DNA of 64,000 nucleotides. Origin: Brachionus koreanus. Taxonomy: Eukaryota; Rotifera; Eurotatoria; Ploima; Brachionidae. Location of the stretch: positions 346,577-410,576 of the forward strand of contig PJRA01000549.1 of NCBI GenBank assembly GCA_016987375.1, given 5' to 3'. A program made the translations under genes and the position numbers. A model generated the notes under the pieces. That model saw only the letters and a program-made list of their open reading frames with translations. It ran no database searches and was not told where the DNA came from. This document shows, piece by piece, positions 55,266 to 64,000 of the stretch (the stretch's first letter is position 1; each line of letters begins with the position of its first letter).

Positions 55266-56270
55266 TATTTTTTAATTTTTAAAAACTAAAATATTACAAA
55301 AATTATGAATTTTTATTTCAAGTGAATATTTAAATTTATAAATTACCTTTTAAAAAAGGTTGAGTAATTTAAATGTCTTCACAATATTTGTAAATGTTTT
55401 AATCATAATTATTCTTACAATATTTGATCTTATTTTTGAAGTAATTAAGCATTTTTTTAATTTTTTTTAATCCAAGTTCAAAATCTTGAATAATAAAATA
55501 GTAAAAATAAAATAATTGTGTCCATTGAGATAAAAGTTAATTGATTGAAAAGGCCATAAAAAAGAAAGTGAATTTAAAAAAGGATTTTTAAATTTTTTTT
55601 ATTAGAAGCATTAATCGGCTTAAAATACAAAATAAAATAAAATTTAAACAGATTTTTTTTATTTTCACAAACAAAAAAATTTGGTTTCCAATTGTATCAG
55701 AAAATGCTCAGTATGTTTTTCAAAAACATCAAATTGGTCTCCAAATTAAACATTAATAAAAGATATTGTGCTATATATACCCCACAATTTAATGTTCGCT
55801 ACCGTCAGTGACGGCTACTGAACCGCAGAAACTTGGTGTTGACCGTTTTGGTATCGAAATAATAGAAAAGTTTTTATTATTACCAATTGAATCAATTATT
55901 TAAAAGACAATTTGAAATAGTTGATTCAATTGTTTAATTCAAGTCATTTTTTTCAAATAAAAAACTTGATTTTTTATTCGAAATTAACTCAAGTAAAAAA
56001 ATTGGTGAAATTAATTGATTAATATTTATTTATTTTCTAGATAAATTCGAGGAGAACCTCAGGCTGCTCAGAATGATGCTAAGTTCTTCTTTTTAGCCCA
56101 GCGTTAGTAAATAAAATGAGTTATGTGAAAATTTTTGTTTAAAAGATAAGTTTATAATAAGTTCATAGGCTTGAACATCTGATTAAAACACGCCTTTGTC
56201 TTCTTTCAATAACGTTGTCAAGCAATTTTAAACGTTCTCCATAACTTTTGTTTTTGCTATTTTGCTTTCA
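55266..56270. other. Intergenic, 1 kb
   Basis: No gene supported. The stretch 55790-55850 (CGCTACCGTCAGTGACGGCT and following) is GC-richer but shows no recognisable RNA or coding feature. Confidence 0.35.
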
Positions 56271-56708
56271 TACCTGGTTAGTGTTGGATGCGGTCTTAGC
56301 GGACCGGTCAAAATTGCAGACGGTTTTTGCGATCTTTTGGCCGGTCTCCCAAACGGTCTAATTTTTTTTTCCGAAATAAAGATTCTAAAATTTAATTAAA
56401 TTTAATTATTTAATTAAATATTTAAGATTAAAATTTGAAAAATCAAAGAATCAAATTTTTGCGGTCTGAAATTGAGACCGTTTGGGAGACCGGCCAAATG
56501 ACCGACCACAAAATAGTTGGCCGTATTTGTGGCCACCCGTTTTTATTTGGCCGTATTTTTTTGCGGCCAAAATATTCAGATCGCCTGAGAGACCGGCCAA
56601 ATGACAGCCCGCAAAATAGTTGGCCGAGTTTAGCGAATACGGTCTCGGCCACAAATAATTTTTACCCGATCACTGATCGTGTGTACGGATCCCAACACTA
56701 TACCTGGT
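56271..56708. mobile_element. Non-autonomous hAT element (MITE) with 8-base target duplications
   Basis: The terminal inverted repeats are TAGTGTTGGATGCGG at 56279 and CGGATCCCAACACTA at 56700. They are flanked by identical 8-base duplications TACCTGGT (56271-56278 and 56701-56708). An 8-base duplication with a TAGTGTTGG-type terminus is diagnostic of hAT elements. The 422-base interior is GC-rich for this genome and contains an internal duplication: AGACCGGCCAAATGAC followed by GCAAAATAGTTGGCCG occurs twice (about 56490-56525 and 56591-56627). ACCGGTC-type inverted segments on the left (56305-56360) pair with these. No transposase. Confidence 0.88.
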
Positions 56709-57718
56709 TGCTATATTTTGGGTTTTTTTAATGGCATCACAGCCTGTTTTGAGATTTGGTGATCACACTGGAACTGCAGATTTCAACAATGGACGGATAA
56801 CGATCGAGCATAATAACCTTAGTTACTTGATAATAAATCTAGCGAACGATTTTTAAATCCTCTCAAGCATTTGACTGGCTTTATTTATGCACACAATTAT
56901 ATGATTTCTCCATTTCAAGTTCGTGCTGAAAACAATGCCCAATTTATAAAAATTTTTTAATTTAAAATTTAGAAAAATATTAAATATTCAAAGAACTATA
57001 GATGATTTGAATTTAATTTTATATTTCTAATAAATTTTCAATAATCCATGAATAGAATGATTTTTATATGACCATTTTTAATGAAGTAATGTGCAACCAA
57101 AGAATAAATACCAAAAAAAAATTCGAGAATAAACAAAATATAAAAATTTTCAACATAATATTTGTTGTTATTTAAAAAAAAGAAGATTTTTAGACCAGAT
57201 TGCAAACATTTCAAACTGAAGCATCATAGAGTTTTTACAGACTCTAGAAAGCCCATAAAACATATCTTTAATTCTGAAACAATTACCAACCTATTCGTCA
57301 GGTTCACTAGTTAATAACCAGAATGAGCTTTGAGCTTTAATTTGCCAGAAATAAACAAAAAAATAGTGAATAATACTTTTATTCTTTTTCGAAATTTTGA
57401 TATTTTTCTAAGAACCAAAAGTTAAATTAGCAAAGAAAATTTTTCTCATAGTTATTTTTTTGTACTAAAGATTTTACATGCATTTAAATTTTTGATTAGC
57501 AAAAAAAATTTAAAACAATTTAAAGAAAAAAATAAAAACAAAATAAATTGTCTTCTTAAATCATTTCATTTGAAAGTGTGCACTAAATTAGTCGTTAGTA
57601 GAAAAGCATGCAATTGTGCGCGCATTAAATTAACAAAGTACTTGAAAAAGACAAAAATATACTTTTTATTTCTATGTATCCTATTTTCTAATTTCATATT
57701 CAACTAATTTTAAATTTA
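56709..57718. other. Intergenic, upstream of MED31
   Basis: AT-rich. A CTAGAAAGCCCAT string at 57244-57256 resembles the CTAGAAAGCCC MITE terminus, but no second end is clear. The small frame 57492-57707 is Lys/Asn/Phe-rich low-complexity sequence and is treated as non-coding. Confidence 0.35.
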
Positions 57719-58252
57719 ATGAATTTATATCAAGATAAACAAATGTTTAGAATAGAACAAAATCAACTGGAAGAAAAATTCGCCGAAGTAGAGCCCGAAT
57801 CCGAGGAAGACGAGGAGCGAAAACGTTTTCAAATCGAGCTCGAGTTTGTGCAGTCCTTGGCCAACCCGAACTATCTTAATTTTCTAGCTCAGCGCGGCTA
57901 CTTTAACAACCAAACATTTCTCAATTATCTCAAGTACTTGATGTACTGGAAAGAGCCCGAGTATTGCAAATATATCGTCTATCCCCAGTGTTTATCTTTA
58001 CTCGAAATGCTTCAACACGAACAATTTCTAAAGCAAATTGTAAATGCACAATGCGCCAAGTTCATTGACGAGCAACTTTTGCTACTTTGGCTCGACTATA
58101 AAAAAAGACATGGCTGGATTCGCTTGGATCCGACCCGAATACCTGACAGCATTGAAAAATTGTTTAACAAAGAACAAGAAACCGACACCAACAATAATAT
58201 TCAGGAAGACTTGTTCTCGGTGACCAGAATTTTGCAAAACGAAAAGTTTTGA
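57719..58252 (+). CDS. MED31: Mediator complex subunit 31
   Basis: A single exon of 177 residues. After an acidic leader (EEKFAEVEPESEEDEERKRF), the core FQIELEFVQSLANPNYLNFL AQRGYFNNQTFLNYLKYLMY WKEPEYCKYIVYPQCLSLLE and VNAQCAKFIDEQLLLLWLDY is nearly identical to the highly conserved MED31/Soh1 domain. It is a four-helix bundle at the middle/knob module of Mediator that helps RNA polymerase II initiation. The protein is longer than human MED31 (131) through both tails; the C-terminal tail is Asn/Asp/Glu-rich. Met1 is used as the first Met in the frame; MFRIEQNQ eight codons later is an alternative. ORC5 follows 450 bases downstream on the same strand. Confidence 0.97.
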   Translation: MNLYQDKQMFRIEQNQLEEKFAEVEPESEEDEERKRFQIELEFVQSLANPNYLNFLAQRGYFNNQTFLNYLKYLMYWKEPEYCKYIVYPQCLSLLEMLQHEQFLKQIVNAQCAKFIDEQLLLLWLDYKKRHGWIRLDPTRIPDSIEKLFNKEQETDTNNNIQEDLFSVTRILQNEKF

Positions 58253-58702
58253 TTTTTGTACAAAATTATAAAAATATTTTAGTCCAGGCATTTATCACTG
58301 AGGCTATGTATCTAAGGTGCTCACTAATCCACACAAAAACAACAAAAAAACTTTAAGTCCTAATTCCATTCCTTTCTAATTAATGAAGCAAACAAAGCAT
58401 AAAAACAACAACATTTAGAAAAAAAAATCTAATTTATTTTTAAATAAAACTTAAATTGCTACAATCCATTTATTTTTTTTAAGTTTCATTTTACTCTCGC
58501 TAGAAATGTTTGTAAATTTTAAATTTAATTGACTTTAATTTAATTTTTTTTTTGATTTGAAAAATATGACATTGAATGAAAAAATCAAAAAATTTTTTGT
58601 TTACTCCTTACTATTCTAAATGGTTATAAAAAATCATTAAAAAATTTTTTCTCTCTCTTGATTTTTTTGGTTCAACATAATCTTTATTAGAATATTAAGA
58701 AA

Positions 58703-60343
58703 ATGAACGAGCAAAAGTTAGAAGAGCTGAATGACGAGGTGCCATATCGCGAAAAACAATTGTCAATTTTATATGACCTATTGATAAAAAATGACTGCTG
58801 TGTCTATCCTGTCCTTCATTTATTTGGCCTCAGCGGCACTGGCAAGAGCTTTACCATCCGAAAATTTTTAAAAAAATTTTGTGAAATTTTTTCTGGCAGA
58901 AGAAAATTGGAAGACACAAAAAAAGTCTTTGTGTACCTTAACTGCAATGAGCTATGCTACGGCTCGACCAATCTTCTTTTTAATGAAATACTCAATCAAA
59001 TAGTGGATGCACTGCCGTCAAATTATGACATGACCAGAGACTTAGATGAAGACATCGACATGGAAATCGGAAAAGGCGACCCGATTAATGAGAGCTTTAG
59101 CACTGATCTAGAAGAACAAGAAGATGACTTGAAAATGAACGATTTTTCTTCTTTTTTGCGCCAATTAAAGCGAAAATTGAGTCGGCTAGCCAAAAGACCT
59201 GTTCTTTATTTAGTGCTTGACAATGCTGAGGGTCTCAAATATTTTTCTGACTCAAGCAATCTTCTTCTTACTCTAACTAAATTGAATGAATACATTAATA
59301 TGGGAGATATGAATCCTAAAGTATGCATCAGCTCCATTTTTATTTCAGAAATCGACTGGCATAGTTTGATTTCGGACTGTGATTTAATGTCTAAAACAGA
59401 ATGTCCTCGGCCTTTTGTCATCTACTTTGATGACTACAATAAGGACCAAATGAATCAAATTCTTAAACAATCAGCCATTGATTTGTTGTCAATTCAGTCG
59501 GATAACAAAAGCCGAAGCTATTCCGACATAGAGTTTTACACAAGAATTATTCTTGATGTTTTTTACTCTATTTGCAAGGATTTGAACGAAATTCAGTATT
59601 TGATACAAATTTATTATGAACAAGTGATAACCTCGATGCAAAACTGTGATAAAGGAAAAGATTCTTACGAAAAAATGATGCATGCTTGGAATAAAATGAA
59701 GCCATTTTTGAAACAGGCTTTAACTCAAATTTATCTAAGACAGTCTATGTTTAGTTATTCGGCAAAGGCGAACAAATTGACCAGTCCCGCTCGGGATGAA
59801 ATCTTAAGTCTTGAATTTGAAAGTTTGAATATTTTAAATGAAAAAAATGAGAAACATTTAAACGAAATTAAAAGCCAAGTACCCGTTGGTTGCAATCAAC
59901 TGCCCAAATTGATGAAATATTTACTAATTAGCTCTTATATAGCAACACACAATCCATCTAAATATGACAAGAAGCTGTTAGACTATAATTCGACAGGAAA
60001 ATCTAGGAAATCAAGGTTCACGGCTCAAAAATTTCAACAAAATGAAGAAAATCAGCGCTCTGCTGCCCTAAAAACTCAGGCATTTGATTTTAATAGGCTA
60101 ATGGCAATTTTTATGGCCATTTGTTCTGAAAGTGGTCACAATCAAATGATTAATTTAAGTCAGATACAGCTTAATTTGAAAACTCTTAAGAGTCTTCATT
60201 ATCTGCATCAGACAAACAGTTCCTATTCAACTCTTGATGAGCCAAAATATAAATGTTTAATTGATTTCGAAACAATACTAAGTTTGTCTAATAGTCTAGG
60301 ATTTAATATAAAACAATATTTAGTCGAGTACATAACAATTTAA
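58703..60343 (+). CDS. ORC5: Origin recognition complex subunit 5
   Basis: A single exon of 546 residues (human 435). The N-terminal AAA+ domain has VPYREKQLSILYDLLI, Walker A GLSGTGKSF (about 48-56) and Walker B-type PVLYLVLDNAEGL. The C-terminal ORC5 signature is very clear: QLPKLMKYLLISSYIATHNP SKYDKKLL, FDFNRLMAIFMAICSES and PKYKCLIDFETILSLSNSLG FNIKQYLVEY. ORC5 is part of the six-subunit complex that marks replication origins and loads MCM2-7; ORC5 binds ATP but acts structurally. The extra length comes mainly from an acidic insertion (about 110-150, DLDEDIDMEIGKGDPINESF) and a linker near 400. A polyadenylation context follows within 100 bases. Confidence 0.95.
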   Translation: MNEQKLEELNDEVPYREKQLSILYDLLIKNDCCVYPVLHLFGLSGTGKSFTIRKFLKKFCEIFSGRRKLEDTKKVFVYLNCNELCYGSTNLLFNEILNQIVDALPSNYDMTRDLDEDIDMEIGKGDPINESFSTDLEEQEDDLKMNDFSSFLRQLKRKLSRLAKRPVLYLVLDNAEGLKYFSDSSNLLLTLTKLNEYINMGDMNPKVCISSIFISEIDWHSLISDCDLMSKTECPRPFVIYFDDYNKDQMNQILKQSAIDLLSIQSDNKSRSYSDIEFYTRIILDVFYSICKDLNEIQYLIQIYYEQVITSMQNCDKGKDSYEKMMHAWNKMKPFLKQALTQIYLRQSMFSYSAKANKLTSPARDEILSLEFESLNILNEKNEKHLNEIKSQVPVGCNQLPKLMKYLLISSYIATHNPSKYDKKLLDYNSTGKSRKSRFTAQKFQQNEENQRSAALKTQAFDFNRLMAIFMAICSESGHNQMINLSQIQLNLKTLKSLHYLHQTNSSYSTLDEPKYKCLIDFETILSLSNSLGFNIKQYLVEYITI

Positions 60344-60489
60344 TTAATTTTTATTTTTAGAAGATTTTTTTGTCTAAATAATTTTGTAAATAAATTTTTC
60401 AAGTAAATTTTTTTTAAAGATGGCGTTTTTATAAATTTTTCATTAGTTTTTCTAAATGGATATTATTTAGTTTACCATATGCTAAAAAT

Positions 60490-60680
60490 TTAAAATTTTA
60501 TCTATATAATGAAACTTCGAGCAATTTCAATCGTTGTCCGCAAAGACTTGCAGTCTGAGCCACAACAAAATGAACCTGGTTTCATATTTTATGCTCAGGG
60601 GAAAGTCCCCGGATAATTTTCATTAGGTAGAAAGTACCTGATTTGAATTTATCATACCTCATTTTCAATGCTCATCTAAT
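60490..60680. other. GC-richer, hairpin-rich island of unknown nature
   Basis: Between ORC5 and the next frame lies a stretch that stands out from the AT-rich background. It contains several short inverted repeats on the plus strand: GTTGT ... ACAAC enclosing GCAA-AGAC-TTGC (60532-60565), GGGG-AAAGT-CCCC (about 60598-60610) and AGGTA-GAAAG-TACCT (about 60626-60640). It does not match tRNA or any spliceosomal RNA I can recall. It could be an unrecognised structured RNA or part of a transposon. Confidence 0.3.
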
Positions 60681-60703
60681 CAGCCATGATATCTAGCTGT
60701 TGA

Positions 60704-60913
60704 GTGAAAATGAGTTCTTATCGTTCTATTTATAAAACAGTAATGCAAGCTAAGCAGAGATGTTCTGAAAACGAACTCTTGTTTGCTAAGAACTCAATGG
60801 GGCTTATTTTGCGGGCAACTTTTTTTTCATCTATGAATTTTGAAATTTCATTTAAAAACAAAGAATTAATACAAGAACTAATAAAGTTACCTTTTGAAAT
60901 TTTTAAATTTTGA
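60704..60913 (+). CDS. Small unrecognised frame
   Basis: A 69-codon frame, MKMSSYRSIYKTVMQAKQRC SENELLFAKNSMGLILRA..., with an internal Met at residue 3. The first 40 residues have balanced, protein-like composition, weakly like LYR-motif or mitochondrial small proteins. The last 30 are low-complexity Phe/Lys/Leu and may be intron. No family recognised. Confidence 0.25.
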   Translation: MKMSSYRSIYKTVMQAKQRCSENELLFAKNSMGLILRATFFSSMNFEISFKNKELIQELIKLPFEIFKF

Positions 60914-61500
60914 TCAAAGGAAAAAGTAAAGTGAAGAATTTTAGGATCCTAAAAATTATCAAATATGGTCAATAAAAGTTACCGTTTTCTTTTGAAAATT
61001 AAGTTTTTATTTTTAATGTAGCTTTAATATTTGCGATTATTTCCCATTTTTTAATTTTTCTTTAATCCAAAAAGATAACTTGAAATATTATTTTTGTTAA
61101 AAATCTCAAGACTAAATACCGTTTTTTTAAATTCTGATAGTTGATCAAGTAGCCATATACTTTTCAATAGAATGGAGCAATAAGCCTAGGTTTATGCTAT
61201 GTAGAAAAATGTAAGTTTTTCTTTCATGTTATTATAATTAATATATTCATTAAAAAACCCTTATATTTTTCAAAATTTTTTGAATGTGGATGAAATGTTT
61301 TCAAAAAAATATCTTTTAAAATATAAGTAAACATGCTAAAAATGAAAAATCATTTTCTTTATAAACCTTTTAACTATTCTGCGAAAAAAACAACGAAATT
61401 TAATCAAATAAACATTACATAAGGTTTTGTATGAAATTATAACAAATAAAAGAAAAAATAAAGTACATTTTAAAATCATTATATTTTGGTCAAAAGATAT

Positions 61501-61755
61501 ATGGAACAAACTTTTAATGCCAAACAAAAAGACTATCTCACATGGTCAATAGTAAATATAATTTTGAGTACACTATTTGGAGCAATAGCCCTTTGCTTTT
61601 CAATTAAAACAAGAGATGCCAATAATACTAACAATGTTGAAGAAGCTAGACATAATTCTAAAAAAGCCAGATTATTCAATATTATAGCTACAATTTTTTT
61701 TGTAATTGAATTTTTGATATTCTTAATATGGGATAAATTTAAACGATCTCTATAA
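61501..61755 (+). CDS. Small CD225/dispanin-family membrane protein (IFITM-like fold)
   Basis: 84 residues from the ATG at 61501; the preceding codons (TTG GTC AAA AGA TAT) lack a Met. The sequence KDYLTWSIVNIILSTLFGAI ALCFSIKTRDANNTNN and VEEARHNSKKARLFNIIATI matches the CD225 pattern DYL-WSI-N, LG-IAL-(F/Y)S-K-RD, G-(x)EAR--S-KA---N. It predicts a re-entrant first hydrophobic helix and a second transmembrane helix (IIATIFFVIEFLIFLIW). The family includes IFITMs, SynDIGs and PRRTs, which act in membrane curvature and vesicle fusion. This is a minimal member, almost only the domain. Role here unknown. Confidence 0.75.
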   Translation: MEQTFNAKQKDYLTWSIVNIILSTLFGAIALCFSIKTRDANNTNNVEEARHNSKKARLFNIIATIFFVIEFLIFLIWDKFKRSL

Positions 61756-62161
61756 TTACTTAAATGATCTCCAAAAATTTTTGATCACTTAATTTAATTA
61801 TTTTTGATACCTTAAAATAATTAAATGATCTCTAAAAAAAAATTAAAATGATCTCCTAATTAAATAAAAATGATAGCAGAAATTAATGATTTGATCTCCA
61901 AATTTTATTTGATCTTCTTAATATTTATGATAATTTATTTTGTTTTTATATTTACATGGCTTTAAAATATTTATTTATTAAATAAAATCACTTTTTTTAA
62001 TTTTTATATTTTTTATATTTTCCTAATAAAAGAATTAAATAATTTTATCTTTTGAATTTTTTAGCAATCTTTGAATCCATTTTATAAAATTAAATTAATT
62101 CAATTAATTTTTTTTTAAATCAAGCTTTTTGAAATCATCTAATTCAAAAATTTAATTTTAG
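61756..62161. repeat. Cluster of ATGATCTCC motifs in AT-rich DNA
   Basis: Between 61762 and 61925 the motif TGATCTC(C/T) occurs at least four times (AAATGATCTCCAAAAA, AAATGATCTCTAAAAA, AAATGATCTCCTAATT, TTTGATCTCCAAATTT), with a further TTGATCTTC. No inverted counterpart is visible nearby. 61930-62161 is plain AT-rich sequence. Confidence 0.4.
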
Positions 62162-63566
62162 AATCAGCATCGAACCAGTGTATCCAAAGTTGTGTATAAA
62201 CCATGATTTGGAACAAATTACATCTACCGAGTCGAACGAAACGAAAAAACCTCAACTGATGGATCTTTGTGAATCAATGAATTCTCTCTGCTGCGGAATA
62301 AGTTTAAAACATAATGAGTTATTCTTGTTGCCGCCGATCATGTCTTTGGTAATTGAATCCTATTTCATTAATATTATTTTATCAAGTAAAGTTTAGGCAC
62401 GAGAGATGGTATATTCATACAGGATCGCGATGCTTTTTATGGTCAAGAGCAATTTGTCTATTAGTCTTCTTCAAATATTGTGTAACCTACTGTTTCTGCC
62501 TCCGGTTCTATCAGAACTTCAAGTAACGAAAAAAAATTTTAATTTTAATTATAGCTTTAAAAATAAAGGTAACTTCATTAGTGATATTCACTATACCGTT
62601 TTTAAGCTATTCATTGATTCATAAAAATGAAAGCAATGAGCTACGATGCAATACAAAGAAAAATCTAGCCCTTATCAATAGACAAGTTTTATTTTATTGG
62701 AATTTTTCAAATTTTTTTACTGTTTTAAATTTAGGATATTCAAAGATTTTTGTCAGCTTTATTTGTAAAATTTGGTCCATCAATATTGATTTTGGTTTTA
62801 TTCTTTGGTGGTAGTTTGATGCTTGGATTTAACCATATGAATTTAATTGAAATTAATCAAATAAATTTCAATCCAAATGATACACGAAATTTTTTCCAAA
62901 AAAATATGTAACATTGACAGTATTCAAAGAAAATCTTAATTTTATAAAATTTTTGGCTTAAGCTTTATCAACAGAAATGGAACAAACTTGTATAATGTAG
63001 AGAAAAGTGCAATTCAGTCAGCTCAAATATTAAATTATTTATTTTTAACCTATTTTTTGTGTAAGATATTTTTATAAAATTTATAAAAAATTTTTAAACT
63101 GAGAAACTACTAAATTTTCTAATTAAAAGGTTTTATATCGATAAATTATGTTTCAGCTGAAAAATCTATATGGAAATATATCCCGTTCAAAAATAAAACA
63201 TGGAGTAAAGTGTTAATTCTCATGTAAAATTTCTAAGTCATGACTATCATAAAAAGTTAATTTTGATTTTAAAAAAAGATTCTTGATCAATTTTGTATTA
63301 TTTTGCCTAATTTATTATCGAGATGAGCAGCTGGTCGTTTATGTAAAGACAATACCATTACACTTTTGGATCTTGATTATTGTTTGGCCTCTAATTTTAA
63401 TTGTAATTAATGAAATACATAAAGTTTTTGAAATAAGGTAATTTTACAATTTAAAATTTATCATTGTAATAAATAATTTTCAAATAAAAGGGAAATAATC
63501 CGTCAGTATAAAAAGTCAAAGTTAGACTTTGATACCAAACTTGGGATGAACTCACCTTTTGTCTGA
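62162..63566 (+). CDS. TMEM94: TMEM94 (ER Mg2+ transporter-like, P-type ATPase-related), C-terminal exons only
   Basis: Eight exons join in phase: 62162-62348, 62397-62522, 62569-62685, 62735-62907, 62963-63060, 63130-63223, 63279-63437 and 63491-63566, about 343 residues. They cover ISIEPVYPKLC, then the membrane region (LLQILCNLLFLPPVLSELQ, TKKNLALINRQDIQRFLSAL, EKSAIQSAQIL, FISINYVSAEKSIWKYIPF, PLILIVINEIHKVFEIR) and the hallmark end DFDTKLGMNSPF. This aligns end to end with the last quarter of vertebrate TMEM94, which ends TKLGMNSPF. TMEM94 is a multi-pass ER protein reported as a magnesium transporter (ERMA). All frames are open, so this part is not obviously dead. However, the roughly 1000 N-terminal residues, including the ATPase-like core, cannot be found in the 1.8 kb upstream before ORC5. 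Confidence 0.88.
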
Positions 63567-64000
63567 AAATGTTTAATTAATAAATATTTATATTGAATAT
63601 GAATTAGAAAAATAATTTAAATTTTTAGAGTTGATAGAAAATATTTGAATAGAAAGAATAAAATTTCTCTTCAAAGATTAACTAGCAAGACAAATGAAAA
63701 ACTTTTAAAAAATTTCAAAATAAAAAAATTACTGAAAAAAAAGTTGTCTTTAAAATTATTTCAAATTCAGTCTTTTAAAATAATTCACCACTCATGGTCA
63801 ATCAGCAATTTAATACTTTTTAAAAATCGAATTTTTTTCATAAATTTTTTCAAAATATGGAAATGAATTTTTGAATTAGATGATTTCAAAAAGCTTGATT
63901 TAAAAAAAAATTAATTGAATTAATTTAATTTTATAAAATGGATTCAAAGATTGCTAAAAAATTCAAAAGATAAAATTATTTAATTCTTTTATTAGGAAAA
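63567..64000. other. Terminal AT-rich stretch
   Basis: 3' flank of TMEM94. The Lys/Phe/Ile/Asn-only frame at 63645-63866 is a product of AT-rich composition; no feature supported. Confidence 0.4.

Noticed and set aside
57492..57707. 71-codon frame upstream of MED31
   Set aside because: Low-complexity Lys/Phe sequence without family resemblance, ending 12 bases before the MED31 start; treated as 5' flank.
60525..60605. Box C/D snoRNA (ATGAAAC ... GTCTGAGCC)
   Set aside because: The putative box C is not RTGATGA and there is no terminal stem or recognisable rRNA guide.
63645..63866. 73-codon plus-strand frame rich in Lys, Phe, Ile and Asn
   Set aside because: The composition is what AT-rich DNA gives by chance; no domain-like pattern or splice context.
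1..64000. CRISPR arrays, bacterial operons, riboswitches or plasmid-like systems
   Set aside because: Spliced metazoan genes throughout; the regularly repeated motifs are transposon subterminal repeats, without uniform spacers.

Overview
The window is AT-rich (roughly a quarter G+C) animal nuclear DNA with small spliced genes, many introns of 50-100 bases, decayed non-LTR retrotransposons, abundant MITE-like DNA elements and one 510-base run of N (29431-29940). Pax genes, FAM187-like, FBXW10-like, RAP1GDS1, TMEM94 and CD225 proteins place it in Metazoa. The base composition, compact introns and retrotransposon style best fit a monogonont rotifer such as Brachionus; that placement is an inference.

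Layout. 1-1531: last codons of ribosomal protein S14 (+), an Ig-domain membrane protein (-) and tRNA-Pro(TGG) (-). 2781-17305: two convergent Pax genes of Pax2/5/8 type, about 6.3 kb apart, with retroelement debris between and inside them. 17306-26869: mostly non-coding, broken by RPSA (-), whose two introns appear to hold four snoRNAs, and by several DNA-transposon remnants (a near-palindromic TA-flanked element, two MITEs, a hAT remnant). 26870-37423 (-): an FBXW10-like F-box/WD40 protein with the assembly gap in a large intron, and a protein with a PP1-docking motif. 40862-45985: ATP synthase delta subunit (-), a coiled-coil protein (+) and RAP1GDS1 (-). 47485-49700: two neighbouring inverted-repeat elements with short motifs repeated many times near both ends, one carrying a broken MULE-like transposase. 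50393-55265 (-): ECI1, ACSF2 and neuferricin (CYB5D2). 56271-56708: a hAT-type MITE with perfect 8-base target duplications. 57719-63566 (+): MED31, ORC5, a small CD225 protein and the C-terminal exons of TMEM94.

Most genes are unrelated housekeeping genes, not an operon. Functional links visible here are the Pax pair (probable tandem-derived paralogues), RPSA with its intronic rRNA-modification guides, and ECI1 beside ACSF2 (both mitochondrial fatty-acid metabolism). Exon models were built by hand from GT-AG (one GC-AG) boundaries and reading-frame continuity; every multi-exon model given as complete closes in frame. Family assignments come from recalled family sequences, not from database searches.
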